Positions 23,979-35,268 of a DNA stretch of 64,000 bases are shown here, piece by piece. Numbering within the stretch: the first letter of the stretch is position 1; every line of letters starts with the position of its first letter. A program made the translations under genes and the position numbers. Under the pieces are notes generated by a model. The model was not told the DNA's origin and did not search any database. It saw only the letters and a list, made by a program, of their open reading frames with translations. The DNA is from Citrobacter amalonaticus (GTDB lineage Bacteria > Pseudomonadota > Gammaproteobacteria > Enterobacterales > Enterobacteriaceae), in NCBI RefSeq assembly GCF_002918555.1, contig NZ_PQMB01000003.1, positions 124,491 to 188,490 of the forward strand, written 5' to 3'.

Positions 23979-24476
23979 TCAAGCCTTTTGTAGAAATTGT
24001 TGCCACAGGGTCTGTAACGCATAAGCGGTTGCCTGTCGACGCACCGCATCGCGGTCACCACGGAAGCACTCCCGACGGGTGATCCCTTCTCCATTTGCGC
24101 AGGCAAAAGCAAACCAGACGGTACCCACGGGCTTTTCTTCGCTGCCGCCATCCGGCCCGGCGATGCCGCTAACAGAGAGAGCGTAATCCGCTCGCGCCGC
24201 TTTTAACGCGCCGATGGCCATCTCAACCACCACCTCTTCACTCACCGCGCCATGCTGCGCCAGCGTCTCTTCACGTACGCCAATCATTTGCGCTTTGGCT
24301 TCATTGCTGTAAGTCACAAACCCGCGCTCAAACCAGGCGGAGCTCCCGGCGATATCGGTAATGGATTTCGCCAGCCAACCGCCGGTGCAGGATTCGGCAG
24401 TCGTCACCGTTGCTCCGCGCGCTTTCAGCGCCAGCCCCACCTGCTCGCTTAACTGCATCAGTTCACTGTCAGTCAT
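23979..24476 (-). CDS. pncC: Nicotinamide-nucleotide amidohydrolase PncC (CinA C-terminal type)
   Basis: PncC deamidates nicotinamide mononucleotide to nicotinate mononucleotide, recycling NAD breakdown products. The 165-residue protein is a stand-alone CinA C-terminal domain with TTAESCTGG near residues 24-32, YSNEAKAQM and the conserved SGIAGPDGGSEEKPVGTVW region in part. It sits directly upstream of recA (its stop codon abuts the LexA box), as ygaD/pncC does in E. coli. Confidence 0.94.
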   Translation of the reverse strand: MTDSELMQLSEQVGLALKARGATVTTAESCTGGWLAKSITDIAGSSAWFERGFVTYSNEAKAQMIGVREETLAQHGAVSEEVVVEMAIGALKAARADYALSVSGIAGPDGGSEEKPVGTVWFAFACANGEGITRRECFRGDRDAVRRQATAYALQTLWQQFLQKA

Positions 24477-24569
24477 TTCAGCCTCTGTCAGTTAAAAAAA
24501 TATGCCGGACAAGATAGCACTTTCCTGACAGAGATGGGGATGAGGTCACAATTTTACGAGGAGGATTCA

Positions 24570-24612
24570 GAAAAAACGTTGGGGAGACGAAGGGAGGTCA
24601 CGGCCTCCCTTC
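24570..24612 (-). terminator. Terminator downstream of mltB
   Basis: GAAGGGAGG pairs with CCTCCCTTC across 6 bases; on the minus strand a run of T (GTTTTTT) follows after the second arm. It is 11 bp past the mltB stop codon. Confidence 0.75.
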
Positions 24613-24623
24613 ATCAGCATACC

Positions 24624-25703
24624 TTATTGTACGCGCGCCAGTGCAACAGCCTGACCAAGCTGCCAGACCGCCATCGCATAATGCGTACTGTGGTTATAGC
24701 GGGTAATGGCGTAGAAGTTCGGTAAGCCGTACCAGTACTGATACCCCGTTCCGATATCCAGACGCAGCAGGCTGGCCTGCTGATGGTTACCCAGCGATTG
24801 CTGCGGCGTGAGTCCGGCAGCGGCAAGCTGCGAGACACTGTATTGGGTTTTGAAGCCATTCGCCAGCCCCGACGTCTGACCGTTCGCCATCACCGCTACC
24901 GCGTCGCCTTTCACCCAGCCGTGCGCTTTAAAATAGTTCGCCACGCTGCCGATGGCATCAACAGGATCCCACAGGTTGATGTGTCCGTCGCCGTTGAAAT
25001 CCACCGCATATTCTTTGTATGACGACGGCATAAACTGACCATAGCCCATCGCTCCTGCGAAGGAACCTTTCAGATCCAGCGGATCGTCCTGTTCGTTACG
25101 CGCCATCAGCAGGAAGGTTTCCAGCTCACCGGAGAAATACTCTGCCCGGCGCGGATAATTAAACGACAGCGTCGCCAGCGCATCCAGAATGCGCGTTTTC
25201 CCCATGACGCGGCCCCAGCGCGTTTCCACACCAATGATACCGACAATAATCTCAGGCGGTACGCCGTATACCTGCCACGCGCGGTTCAGCGCATCCTCGT
25301 ACTGATTCCAGAACGCCACGCCATTTTGCACGTTATCCGGGGTGATGAACTGCTTGCGATAGCGCAACCAGGCGCCGTTCGGTCCGGCTGGCGGCTGAGT
25401 GGTTGGCGCCTGACGATCCATCAAACGCAAAACATAATCCAGCCGTTTCGCCTGCGACAGAATCTCCTGTAGCTGCTGACGATCAAAGCCGTGCTTGCTC
25501 ACCATTTTATCAATGAACTGCCGGGCATTCGGGTTACTGGCGAAGTCGCCGCCCATCTGCATCACATTATGCTGCGGCTCAAGCAGGAAGCCGCCCGTCG
25601 GCGTCCCTGTGGTCGTTTGACTCTCTGCGGGTTTCGGCTTGCTGCTACAGGCGGCAAGCAACACAAAAAAGGGAAGTAATGCTACATAACGACGCTTGAA
25701 CAT
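24624..25703 (-). CDS. mltB: Membrane-bound lytic murein transglycosylase B
   Basis: MltB cleaves the glycan strands of peptidoglycan to 1,6-anhydromuropeptides at the outer membrane. Starting at 25703 the protein (359 residues) opens with a lipoprotein signal ending LAAC, lipid cysteine at 19. The catalytic Glu lies in GVETRWG, and the GYGQFMPSS and YAVDFNGDGHINLWDP segments (the latter with an EF-hand-like calcium loop) are typical of family 3 lytic transglycosylases. The longer upstream start at 25736 would spoil the signal peptide. Confidence 0.95.
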   Translation of the reverse strand: MFKRRYVALLPFFVLLAACSSKPKPAESQTTTGTPTGGFLLEPQHNVMQMGGDFASNPNARQFIDKMVSKHGFDRQQLQEILSQAKRLDYVLRLMDRQAPTTQPPAGPNGAWLRYRKQFITPDNVQNGVAFWNQYEDALNRAWQVYGVPPEIIVGIIGVETRWGRVMGKTRILDALATLSFNYPRRAEYFSGELETFLLMARNEQDDPLDLKGSFAGAMGYGQFMPSSYKEYAVDFNGDGHINLWDPVDAIGSVANYFKAHGWVKGDAVAVMANGQTSGLANGFKTQYSVSQLAAAGLTPQQSLGNHQQASLLRLDIGTGYQYWYGLPNFYAITRYNHSTHYAMAVWQLGQAVALARVQ

Positions 25704-27486
<1,783 letters not shown>

Positions 27487-27497
27487 GAGGTTCCGAC

Positions 27498-27860
27498 ATG
27501 ACCGTGATTTATCAGACCACCATCACCCGTATCGGCCAGAGCGCGCCGGATGCGCTTTGCGATCGGATGCTGATTACCTTTCGTGAAGGCGCACCTGCGG
27601 ATATTGAAGAGTTTTGCTTTATCCACTGCCATGGAGAGCTGCACGGCACGCTGCAACCCGGCGCACAGTTTGAACTGGGCGAACGCCGTTATCCGGTTAC
27701 CGCGGTCGGGAGCGTGGCCGAACAAAACCTGCGGGAACTGGGGCATATCACCCTGCGCTTCGACGGACTGAACGAAGCAGAATTTCCGGGCACCGTCCAT
27801 GTGGCGGGGCCGGTACCGGGCGATATCGCACCGGGCTGTATTTTGAAGTTTATCGCTTAA
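27498..27860 (+). CDS. srlB: Sorbitol-specific PTS enzyme IIA
   Basis: SrlB (120 residues) is the soluble IIA component that accepts phosphate from HPr and hands it to SrlE. The likely phosphorylated histidine lies in IHCHGELHG near residues 40-43, within the glucitol IIA fold. It sits 11 bp after srlE and 17 bp before srlD. Confidence 0.95.
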   Translation: MTVIYQTTITRIGQSAPDALCDRMLITFREGAPADIEEFCFIHCHGELHGTLQPGAQFELGERRYPVTAVGSVAEQNLRELGHITLRFDGLNEAEFPGTVHVAGPVPGDIAPGCILKFIA

Positions 27861-27877
27861 GGCTAAAGGAGAGAAAA

Positions 27878-28657
27878 ATGAATCAGGTTGCCGTTGTCAT
27901 TGGTGGAGGCCAGACCCTGGGGGCGTTCCTCTGCCGTGGGCTTGCTGCGGAAGGTTACCGCGTAGCCGTGGTCGATATCCAGAGCGATAAGGCCGTCAGT
28001 GTGGCGCAGGAGATTAACGCCGAATTTGGTGAAGAGATGGCGTACGGTTTTGGCGCTGACGCCACCAGCGAACAGAGCGTTCTCGCCCTTTCTCGCGGAG
28101 TCGATAAAATCTTTGGGCGTGTGGATCTGCTGGTCTACAGCGCGGGTATCGCCAAAGCGGCGTTTATCAGCGATTTTCAGCTTGGTGATTTCGACCGCTC
28201 GCTGCAGGTGAATCTGGTGGGGTACTTCCTCTGTGCGCGTGAGTTCTCGCGCCTTATGATCCGCGATGGTATTGAGGGACGCATTATTCAGATCAACTCC
28301 AAATCCGGGAAAGTGGGCAGTAAACACAACTCCGGCTACAGCGCGGCGAAGTTTGGCGGCGTGGGCTTAACCCAGTCGCTGGCGTTGGATCTGGCAGAGT
28401 ATGGCATTACCGTTCATTCGCTGATGCTGGGCAACCTGCTGAAATCTCCCATGTTCCAGTCTCTGCTACCGCAGTACGCCACCAAACTCGGCATTGAACC
28501 ACACGAAGTGGAGCAGTATTACATTGATAAAGTGCCGCTGAAGCGCGGCTGCGATTATCAGGACGTACTGAACATGCTGCTGTTCTATGCAAGCCAAAAA
28601 GCGTCGTACTGTACCGGACAGTCGATCAACGTAACCGGCGGTCAGGTGATGTTCTAA
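27878..28657 (+). CDS. srlD: Sorbitol-6-phosphate 2-dehydrogenase
   Basis: SrlD oxidises sorbitol 6-phosphate to fructose 6-phosphate with NAD+, feeding glycolysis. The 259-residue short-chain dehydrogenase has the Gly-rich nucleotide loop GGGQTLGAFL near residues 9-18, Asp for NAD preference in VVDIQSD, and the catalytic Ser-Tyr-x-x-x-Lys (YSAAK). AAAGGAGAG precedes the start. Confidence 0.97.
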   Translation: MNQVAVVIGGGQTLGAFLCRGLAAEGYRVAVVDIQSDKAVSVAQEINAEFGEEMAYGFGADATSEQSVLALSRGVDKIFGRVDLLVYSAGIAKAAFISDFQLGDFDRSLQVNLVGYFLCAREFSRLMIRDGIEGRIIQINSKSGKVGSKHNSGYSAAKFGGVGLTQSLALDLAEYGITVHSLMLGNLLKSPMFQSLLPQYATKLGIEPHEVEQYYIDKVPLKRGCDYQDVLNMLLFYASQKASYCTGQSINVTGGQVMF

Positions 28658-28667
28658 GGTGAAGATT

Positions 28668-28727
28668 GCCCGGTGGCGCTGTACTTACCGGCCTTCGCAG
28701 GCCGGTTCGGGCGCAGCCGCCATCCGG
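28668..28727. repeat. REP/BIME element between srlD and gutM
   Basis: An ACCGGCC/GGCCGGT hairpin (28687-28706) is flanked by REP-like sequences with CCGGTGGCGCT and CCGCCATCCGGG. It lies in the 95-bp gap separating the catabolic genes from the regulatory genes and probably affects their relative expression. Confidence 0.75.
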
Positions 28728-28752
28728 GGAATCAGTCAATAAGGAGTACAAT

Positions 28753-29112
28753 ATGGTATCGACACTGATTACCGTCGCCGTGATTGCGTGGTGCGCCCAG
28801 CTGGCGCTCGGCGGCTGGCAAATTTCTCGTTTTAATCGCGCGTTCGACAAGCTCTGCCAGCAGGGGCGGGTCGGCGTGGGGCGTTCCGGCGGGCGCTTTA
28901 AACCGCGTGTTGTTGTCGCTGTTGCGCTGGATGAAAAGCAGCGCGTGACCGATACGTTATTTATGAAAGGACTTACCGTATTCGCCAGACCAATGAAAAT
29001 AACCTCGATGTTAGGGAAACATCTTGATGAATTAGAGCCTGATGTGATCTTTCCCCATGATCCTCTGGCGCGGAATGCACTATCATTGGCGCTTAAACTG
29101 AAACATGGGTAA
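28753..29112 (+). CDS. gutM: Sorbitol operon activator GutM
   Basis: GutM is described as a transcriptional activator of the sorbitol operon in E. coli. The 119-residue protein has a hydrophobic N-terminus (MVSTLITVAVIAWCAQLAL) and a basic central part (GRFKPRVVV); no classical DNA-binding domain is obvious, so its mode of action is unclear. The start at 28753 follows AAGGAG; an open frame from 28666 includes the REP element and is not used. Confidence 0.92.
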   Translation: MVSTLITVAVIAWCAQLALGGWQISRFNRAFDKLCQQGRVGVGRSGGRFKPRVVVAVALDEKQRVTDTLFMKGLTVFARPMKITSMLGKHLDELEPDVIFPHDPLARNALSLALKLKHG

Positions 29113-29180
29113 TTTCGTTGTGAATGCTAATAGCTTGCGAAATTATCATTTCGCAAATTTAATCCAAGGTAATCACGCCT

Positions 29181-29954
29181 ATGAAACCTCGTCAGCGTCA
29201 GGCCGCGATTCTGGAACATCTGCAAAAACAGGGAAAATGCTCGGTTGAAGAACTGGCCCAGTACTTTGACACCACAGGCACCACCATTCGCAAAGATCTG
29301 GTCATTCTGGAAAATGCCGGCACCGTTATTCGCACCTATGGCGGCGTGGTGTTAAACAAAGATGAATCCGACCCGCCTATCGATCACAAAACGCTGATCA
29401 ACACCCCTAAAAAGGCGCTGATAGCTGAAGCCGCCGTCAAATTTATCCATGACGGAGACTCCATCATTCTTGATGCCGGAAGCACCGTTTTACAGATGGT
29501 GCCGATGCTGGCCCGCTTTAGCAATATCACCGTGATGACCAACAGTCTGCATATTGTTAACGCCTTGTCAGAACTGGATAACGAACAAACCATCCTGATG
29601 CCCGGCGGCACGTTCCGTAAAAAATCGGCGTCATTTCACGGACAGCTGGCGGAAAATGCCTTTGAGCAGTTCAGTTTTGATAAACTCTTCATGGGCACCG
29701 ACGGCATTGACCTTAACGCCGGGGTGACCACCTTTAATGAGGTCTATACCGTCAGCAAAGCAATGTGCAATGCCGCTCGCGAAGTAATTCTGATGGCTGA
29801 CTCATCGAAATTTGGCCGCAAAAGCCCCAACGTTGTGTGCAGCCTGGAAAGCGTCGACAAACTGATTACCGACGCGGGTATCGACCCGGCGTTTCGACAA
29901 GCGCTGGAAGAGAAAGGAATTGAAGTGATCATAACCGGAGAAAGCAATGAGTGA
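29181..29954 (+). CDS. srlR: DeoR-family sorbitol operon repressor
   Basis: SrlR (GutR) represses the sorbitol operon in the absence of substrate. The 257-residue chain has an N-terminal DeoR helix-turn-helix (about 5-60: [19 protein letters not shown], then TTIRKDL) and a phosphosugar-sensing domain with the DAGST loop near residue 98. It overlaps gutQ by 8 bp at the end of the operon. Confidence 0.96.
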   Translation: MKPRQRQAAILEHLQKQGKCSVEELAQYFDTTGTTIRKDLVILENAGTVIRTYGGVVLNKDESDPPIDHKTLINTPKKALIAEAAVKFIHDGDSIILDAGSTVLQMVPMLARFSNITVMTNSLHIVNALSELDNEQTILMPGGTFRKKSASFHGQLAENAFEQFSFDKLFMGTDGIDLNAGVTTFNEVYTVSKAMCNAAREVILMADSSKFGRKSPNVVCSLESVDKLITDAGIDPAFRQALEEKGIEVIITGESNE

Positions 29955-30912
29955 AGCACTACTGAACGCAGGCCGTCAGACGTTAATGCTGGAGCTACAG
30001 GAAGCAAGCCGTCTGCCGGAACGTCTGGGCGATGATTTTGTCCGCGCCGCCAATATCATTATCCACTGCGAAGGCAAAGTGATTGTCTCCGGGATTGGCA
30101 AGTCGGGCCATATTGGCAAAAAAATCGCCGCGACCCTTGCCAGCACCGGCACTCCGGCCTTTTTTGTTCATCCAGCGGAAGCGCTGCACGGCGATCTGGG
30201 GATGATCGAAAGCCGCGACGTGATGCTGTTTATCTCTTACTCCGGCGGCGCGAAAGAGCTCGATCTCATTATTCCACGCCTGGAGGATAAAGCCGTCGCC
30301 CTGCTGGCGATGACCGGCAAGCCAGCCTCCCCGCTGGGTCTGGCAGCAAAGGCCATTCTGGATATTTCCGTTGAGCGTGAAGCCTGCCCGATGCACCTGG
30401 CGCCGACCTCCAGCACCGTCAACACGCTAATGATGGGCGATGCGCTGGCGATGGCGGTAATGCAGGCTCGCGGTTTTAATGAAGAAGATTTTGCCCGCTC
30501 ACACCCTGCGGGGGCGCTGGGCGCGCGTCTGCTCAATAAGGTTCATCACCTGATGCGTCGTGACGACGCGGTGCCACAGGTTCAGCTATCCACCAGCGTG
30601 ATGGACGCGATGCTGGAACTCAGCCGCACCGGGCTGGGGCTGGTTGCCGTCTGTGACGACCAGATGCAGGTAAAAGGCGTCTTCACCGACGGCGACCTGC
30701 GTCGCTGGCTGGTTGCCGGCGGCGCGCTCACCACGCCGGTTAGCGAAGCCATGACCCACAACGGCATCACCTTACAGTCGGAAAGCCGCGCAATCGACGC
30801 CAAAGAGATCCTGATGAAGCGCAAAATCACTGCCGCACCGGTGGTGGATGAAAACGGCAAACTCACTGGCGCCATTAACCTGCAGGATTTCTATCAGGCG
30901 GGGATTATCTAA
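29947..30912 (+). CDS. gutQ: D-arabinose 5-phosphate isomerase GutQ
   Basis: GutQ interconverts ribulose 5-phosphate and arabinose 5-phosphate, the Kdo precursor, and duplicates the function of KdsD. The 321-residue chain has a SIS domain (about 30-180, with [11 protein letters not shown] and YSGGAKE) followed by two CBS domains (about 205-320). Arabinose 5-phosphate has been proposed as a signal for the srl operon. The last 4 bp overlap the convergent norR stop. Confidence 0.96.
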   Translation: MSEALLNAGRQTLMLELQEASRLPERLGDDFVRAANIIIHCEGKVIVSGIGKSGHIGKKIAATLASTGTPAFFVHPAEALHGDLGMIESRDVMLFISYSGGAKELDLIIPRLEDKAVALLAMTGKPASPLGLAAKAILDISVEREACPMHLAPTSSTVNTLMMGDALAMAVMQARGFNEEDFARSHPAGALGARLLNKVHHLMRRDDAVPQVQLSTSVMDAMLELSRTGLGLVAVCDDQMQVKGVFTDGDLRRWLVAGGALTTPVSEAMTHNGITLQSESRAIDAKEILMKRKITAAPVVDENGKLTGAINLQDFYQAGII

Positions 30913-32426
30913 TCCTTCAGACCCAGACGCTTCGCCAGCCGGTGCAGGTTGGCGACGTCGGTTTCCAGCGCCCGCGCGCTTGCCGCCCAGTTGTGGTTAT
31001 TTTGTGCCAGCGCACGGCGAATGATCTCCCGCTGGAAAGCGTCCGTCGCCTCCCGCAAACTATGGTTGAACGGTAACGCCTCCGCGACTTCCGGCGGCGG
31101 CGCTACCGTTTCCTCCTGTAAGGCAAAATGCTGCGCTTCCAGCACCACCTCCTCTCCCGCCCGGGTTGCCCTGGCGAGTACTACCGCACGATGAATCGCA
31201 TGTTCCAGTTCGCGCACATTGCCAGGCCAGCCATAGCTCAGCAAATGGGTGCGGGCGCCGGGACTCAGTACCACGCGGGATAGCCCCAGCCGTAGCCGAC
31301 ACTGTTCGCAAAAGTAGCCCGCCAGCAGCACGACGTCCTCACCCCGTTCCCGCAGGGGGGGAACAGAAAGCGGGAAGACGCTCAGACGATGGAACAGATC
31401 AGCACGAAAGCGTCCGGCCAGCACCTCTTCACGCAGCTCCCGGTTGGTTGCCGCCAGCACGCGAACGTCAACGCGCAGGCTACGATCGTCACCTACACGC
31501 TGAATATCGCCGTACTGCAACACGCGCAGCAGCTTAGCCTGTAGCGCTAATGACAATTCACCAATCTCATCGAGGAACAGCGTGCCGTTATCGGCCATTT
31601 CAAATTTGCCGCTACGGTTGCTGATTGCGCCGGTAAACGCCCCTTTCACATGACCAAACAGCTCGCTCTCCGCAACGCTTTCTGGTAGTGCGGCACAGTT
31701 GAGATACACCAGCGGGTTCGCCGCTCGTGGTGAACCTTCATGAATCGCCTTCGCCACCAGCTCTTTCCCGGTGCCGGTTTCACCGCTGATTAAGACGTTG
31801 AGATCGGAACCCGCCACAATCTCAATCTCTTTTTTCAACTGCATCATATTGGGTGAAAGACCAATCATCTGCGTCTCTTTCACCTGCTCAAACGGGGGGA
31901 ATGAACCCGGCAGCATGTTCTGGTTTTCCAGTTGTTCAATCAGCAGCGCATTGCTGAGTGCTCCTGCGGCGAGTGCCGCAATCAACCGAAGCTCCTCATC
32001 GCTGAAAATATCAAACTGATCCGGCGACATACCATCCAGCGTCAGCGCGCCAATCAGGTTTTGTCCGGCAAAGAGCGGCAGGCCGATACAGGCGTGCACC
32101 TTCAGACTCTCCTGCCCCGGAATCAGTCCGTCATAGGGATCAGGCAGGGAGCTGTCCGCAGGAAAGCGCACCACATCACCGGCGCGGGCGATAGCCTCCA
32201 GACGCGGATGCCCTTCCAGCGTGAAACGTCTGCCCAGCACATCGCGCGCCAGGCCATCAATCGCCAGCGGAATAAACTGTCTTGCTTCATAGCGCAGCAG
32301 CGCGGAGGCATCACACTCCAGTACCTGACGCAGGGTGGTAATCAGACGTTGAAAACGATCCTGATGACCGACACCGCGCTGTAGTTCAATAGCGATACCG
32401 GCCAGCACATCAACAGAAAAACTCAT
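30909..32426 (-). CDS. norR: Nitric-oxide-responsive sigma-54 activator NorR
   Basis: NorR senses NO through a mononuclear iron in its N-terminal GAF domain (about 1-170) and activates norVW with sigma-54 RNA polymerase. The AAA+ domain (about 190-430) has Walker A GETGTGKE and the sigma-54-contacting GAFTGA motif; a Fis-type helix-turn-helix ends the 505-residue protein. The start at 32426 ([10 protein letters not shown]) matches the family; an in-frame ATG ten codons upstream would run into the first NorR site. It is divergent from norV. Confidence 0.96.
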   Translation of the reverse strand: MSFSVDVLAGIAIELQRGVGHQDRFQRLITTLRQVLECDASALLRYEARQFIPLAIDGLARDVLGRRFTLEGHPRLEAIARAGDVVRFPADSSLPDPYDGLIPGQESLKVHACIGLPLFAGQNLIGALTLDGMSPDQFDIFSDEELRLIAALAAGALSNALLIEQLENQNMLPGSFPPFEQVKETQMIGLSPNMMQLKKEIEIVAGSDLNVLISGETGTGKELVAKAIHEGSPRAANPLVYLNCAALPESVAESELFGHVKGAFTGAISNRSGKFEMADNGTLFLDEIGELSLALQAKLLRVLQYGDIQRVGDDRSLRVDVRVLAATNRELREEVLAGRFRADLFHRLSVFPLSVPPLRERGEDVVLLAGYFCEQCRLRLGLSRVVLSPGARTHLLSYGWPGNVRELEHAIHRAVVLARATRAGEEVVLEAQHFALQEETVAPPPEVAEALPFNHSLREATDAFQREIIRRALAQNNHNWAASARALETDVANLHRLAKRLGLKD

Positions 32427-32438
32427 GGCAGCCTCATT

Positions 32439-32449
32439 GTCATTTTGAC
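32439..32449. promoter_or_regulatory. NorR binding site 1
   Basis: GTCATTTTGAC contains the GT-N7-AC core of NorR enhancers. It is one of three sites in the norR-norV interval and lies 13 bp before the norR start, so it may also limit norR expression. Confidence 0.85.
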
Positions 32450-32459
32450 TATTCACATT

Positions 32460-32470
32460 GTCATATTGAC
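32460..32470. promoter_or_regulatory. NorR binding site 2
   Basis: GTCATATTGAC, GT-N7-AC core, 21 bp after site 1 (two helical turns). Confidence 0.85.
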
Positions 32471-32483
32471 AGCATCAGGGATA

Positions 32484-32494
32484 GTCATTTTGAC
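32484..32494. promoter_or_regulatory. NorR binding site 3
   Basis: GTCATTTTGAC, identical to site 1, 24 bp after site 2 and about 66 bp before the sigma-54 promoter. Three sites are known to be needed for NorR hexamer assembly in E. coli. Confidence 0.85.
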
Positions 32495-32549
32495 TACCAC
32501 TTAATAAGCATATGATTTTAATTCATTGAAAAATAACAAAATAAAAAAC

Positions 32550-32565
32550 TGGCACGCAACCTGCA
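32550..32565 (+). promoter_or_regulatory. Sigma-54 promoter of norVW
   Basis: TGGCACGCAACCTGCA fits the -24/-12 consensus TGGCACG-N4-TTGCA with one mismatch. The norV start is about 48 bp downstream. Confidence 0.9.
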
Positions 32566-32612
32566 ATCCACAATACAACTTTTTGGAAAACGCTGAACAA
32601 ATTGAGGTTGCT

Positions 32613-34061
32613 ATGTCTATTCTGGTTAAAAATAACATTCATTGGGTTGGTCAACGTGACTGGGAAGTGCGTGATTTCCACGGCACCGAATACAAAACGC
32701 TGCGCGGCAGCAGCTACAACAGCTATCTCATCCGCGAAGGTAAAAACGTGCTGATCGATACCGTCGATCATAAATTCAGCCGTGAGTTCGTGCAAAACCT
32801 GCGTAGCGAAATCGATCTGGACGCTATCGACTACATCATTATCAACCACGCGGAAGAAGACCACGCCGGTGCCCTGAGCGAGCTGATGTCTTGTATTCCG
32901 AACACGCCCATTTATTGCACCACCAACGCCATCGACTCTGTCAACGGCCACCACCACCATCCGGAGTGGAACTTCCACACCGTGAAAACCGGTGACTCGC
33001 TGGATATCGGTAACGGCAAACAGCTGATCTTCGTTGAAACCCCCATGCTGCACTGGCCTGACAGCATGATGACCTACATGACCGGCGACGCGGTGCTGTT
33101 CAGTAACGATGCTTTCGGCCAGCACTACTGCGACGAACACCTGTTCAATGACGAGGTGGATCAGACTGAGCTGTTCGAGCAGTGCCAGCGTTACTACGCC
33201 AACATCCTGACCCCCTTCAGCCGTCTGGTCACGCCAAAAATCACCGAAATCCTTGGCTTCAACCTGCCGGTGGATATGATTGCCACCTCGCACGGTGTGG
33301 TATGGCGTGATAACCCAACGCAAATCGTTGAGCTGTATCTGAAATGGGCGGCGGATTACCAGGAGGATCGCATCACCCTGTTCTACGACACCATGTCCAA
33401 CAATACCCGCATGATGGCGGACGCCATTGCGCAGGGCATCAATGAAGTTGACCCGAACGTGGCGGTGAAAATCTTTAACGTCGCCCGCAGCGATAAGAAC
33501 GAAATTCTGACCAACGTCTTCCGTTCTAAGGGCGTGCTGGTGGGCACCTCGACCATGAACAACGTGATGATGCCAAAAATCGCCGGTCTGGTTGAAGAGA
33601 TGACCGGCCTGCGCTTTCGTAACAAACGCGCCAGCGCCTTCGGTTCCCACGGCTGGAGCGGCGGCGCGGTAGACCGTCTCTCCACCCGTTTGCAGGATGC
33701 CGGTTTCGGGATGTCGCTAAGCCTGAAGGCCAAATGGCGTCCGGATCTTGACGCGCTGGAAGTTTGCCGTCAGCACGGTCGCGAAATTGCGCGTGAGTGG
33801 GCGCTCGCTCCGCTGCCTGAACCCCGCGTAAAAGCAGCGGCGAAAGAGGAAGAATGCGCCTGCCCTGCGGCGACCGCAGCCGACCCCGGCCCCCGTATGC
33901 AGTGCAGCGTTTGCCAGTGGATTTACGATCCCGCCAAAGGTGAACCATTGCAGGATGTTGTCCCCGGCACGCCGTGGAGCGACGTGCCGGATAATTTCCT
34001 GTGTCCTGAATGTTCATTAGGTAAAGACGTGTTCGACGTGCTGGCAACGGAGGCAAAATGA
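32613..34061 (+). CDS. norV: Anaerobic nitric oxide reductase flavorubredoxin
   Basis: NorV reduces NO to nitrous oxide under low oxygen. The 482-residue protein has a beta-lactamase-like diiron domain (ligands in HAEEDH, H79-H84), a flavodoxin FMN domain (about 253-400, TMSNNTRMM) and a C-terminal rubredoxin with the CSVC and CPEC iron ligands. The start at 32613 follows GAGG; the upstream-extended frame includes the promoter and is not used. It overlaps norW by 4 bp. Confidence 0.97.
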   Translation: MSILVKNNIHWVGQRDWEVRDFHGTEYKTLRGSSYNSYLIREGKNVLIDTVDHKFSREFVQNLRSEIDLDAIDYIIINHAEEDHAGALSELMSCIPNTPIYCTTNAIDSVNGHHHHPEWNFHTVKTGDSLDIGNGKQLIFVETPMLHWPDSMMTYMTGDAVLFSNDAFGQHYCDEHLFNDEVDQTELFEQCQRYYANILTPFSRLVTPKITEILGFNLPVDMIATSHGVVWRDNPTQIVELYLKWAADYQEDRITLFYDTMSNNTRMMADAIAQGINEVDPNVAVKIFNVARSDKNEILTNVFRSKGVLVGTSTMNNVMMPKIAGLVEEMTGLRFRNKRASAFGSHGWSGGAVDRLSTRLQDAGFGMSLSLKAKWRPDLDALEVCRQHGREIAREWALAPLPEPRVKAAAKEEECACPAATAADPGPRMQCSVCQWIYDPAKGEPLQDVVPGTPWSDVPDNFLCPECSLGKDVFDVLATEAK

Positions 34062-35191
34062 GCCGGGGAATCATCATTATCGGATCGGGCTTTGCCGCCC
34101 GCCAGTTGGTCAAAAATATCCGTAAACAAGATGCGAATGTGCCGTTAACCCTGATAGCCGCTGACAGTATGGATGAATACAACAAACCCGATCTCAGCCA
34201 CGTTATCAGCCAGGCGCAACGCGCTGACGATCTCACCCGTCAGCCAGCAGGTGACTTTGCCGAACAGTTCAATCTGCGCCTGTTCCCGCACACCCGCATT
34301 ACCGATATTGATGCCGATGCCCACGTGGTGAAAAGCCGGGACAAGCAGTGGCAGTATGACAAACTGGTGCTCGCAACGGGCGCATCGGCCTTTGTGCCAC
34401 CGGTTCCCGGACGTGAGTTAATGCTTACTCTGAACAGTCAGCAGGAGTATCGGGCCTGTGAAACGCAGGTGCGAGACGCACAGCGGGTGCTGATTATTGG
34501 CGGCGGCCTGGCTGGAAGCGAACTGGCGATGGATTTTTGCCGGACCGGTAAAGCGGTTACGCTGATCGACAACGCCGCCAGTATTCTGGCGTCACTCATG
34601 CCGCCGGAAGTGAGCAGCCGCTTACAGCATCGACTGACCGACAGCGGCGTGCATCTGTTACTGAAATCACAGCTTCAGGGGCTGGAGAAAACCGAATCCG
34701 GCATCCGCGCCACGCTGGATCGGCAGCGCACCATTGAGGTGGATGCCGTGATTGCCGCCACCGGGCTGCGTCCGGAAACCGCGCTGGCGCGCCGCGCCGG
34801 GTTGACCATCAATCGCGGCGTCTGTGTCGACAGCTATCTGCAAACCCGCAACCCGGATATCTGCGCCCTCGGCGACTGTGCGGAAATCAACGGCCAGGTA
34901 CTGCCCTTCCTGCAACCGATTCAGCTCAGCGCAATGTACCTGGCGAAAAATCTGCTCGGCGGCAACGTGCCGCTGAAACTCCCCGCCATGCTCGTAAAAA
35001 TTAAAACGCCGGAACTGCCGTTACATCTGGCAGGGGAAACCCAGCGTCGGGATCTGAGCTGGCACATCGTCACAGAATCCGACGGGATGGTTGCCAAAGG
35101 CATAAACGCCGAAGGCCAACTGTGCGCCTTCGTGGTGAGTGAAAATCGCATGAAGGAGGCTTTCGCCCTGCTGAAAACGCTCCCCGTGTAG
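34058..35191 (+). CDS. norW: NADH:flavorubredoxin reductase
   Basis: NorW is the FAD protein that passes electrons from NADH to the rubredoxin domain of NorV. The 377-residue chain starts with the FAD-binding [14 protein letters not shown], has a central NADH loop [13 protein letters not shown] near residues 149-161 and the ATG and GDCAEI motifs of the pyridine nucleotide-disulfide oxidoreductase fold. It is the last gene of norVW; a REP element follows. Confidence 0.96.
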   Translation: MSRGIIIIGSGFAARQLVKNIRKQDANVPLTLIAADSMDEYNKPDLSHVISQAQRADDLTRQPAGDFAEQFNLRLFPHTRITDIDADAHVVKSRDKQWQYDKLVLATGASAFVPPVPGRELMLTLNSQQEYRACETQVRDAQRVLIIGGGLAGSELAMDFCRTGKAVTLIDNAASILASLMPPEVSSRLQHRLTDSGVHLLLKSQLQGLEKTESGIRATLDRQRTIEVDAVIAATGLRPETALARRAGLTINRGVCVDSYLQTRNPDICALGDCAEINGQVLPFLQPIQLSAMYLAKNLLGGNVPLKLPAMLVKIKTPELPLHLAGETQRRDLSWHIVTESDGMVAKGINAEGQLCAFVVSENRMKEAFALLKTLPV

Positions 35192-35199
35192 ATGACAGC

Positions 35200-35268
35200 G
35201 TGCCGGATAACGGCCACGACCGCTCCGGCCAGCTCAGAAACTCTCGGCAGGCCGGATAAGCCGTGCGC
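35200..35268. repeat. REP elements between norW and hypF
   Basis: GTGCCGGATAACGG and GGCCGGATAAGCC are REP-like units in opposite context, separating convergent norW and hypF. They likely protect the 3' ends of both messages. Confidence 0.7.

Noticed and set aside
32523-33650. 375-codon open frame on the minus strand
   Set aside because: Antisense shadow of norV, whose diiron and rubredoxin motifs are clear.
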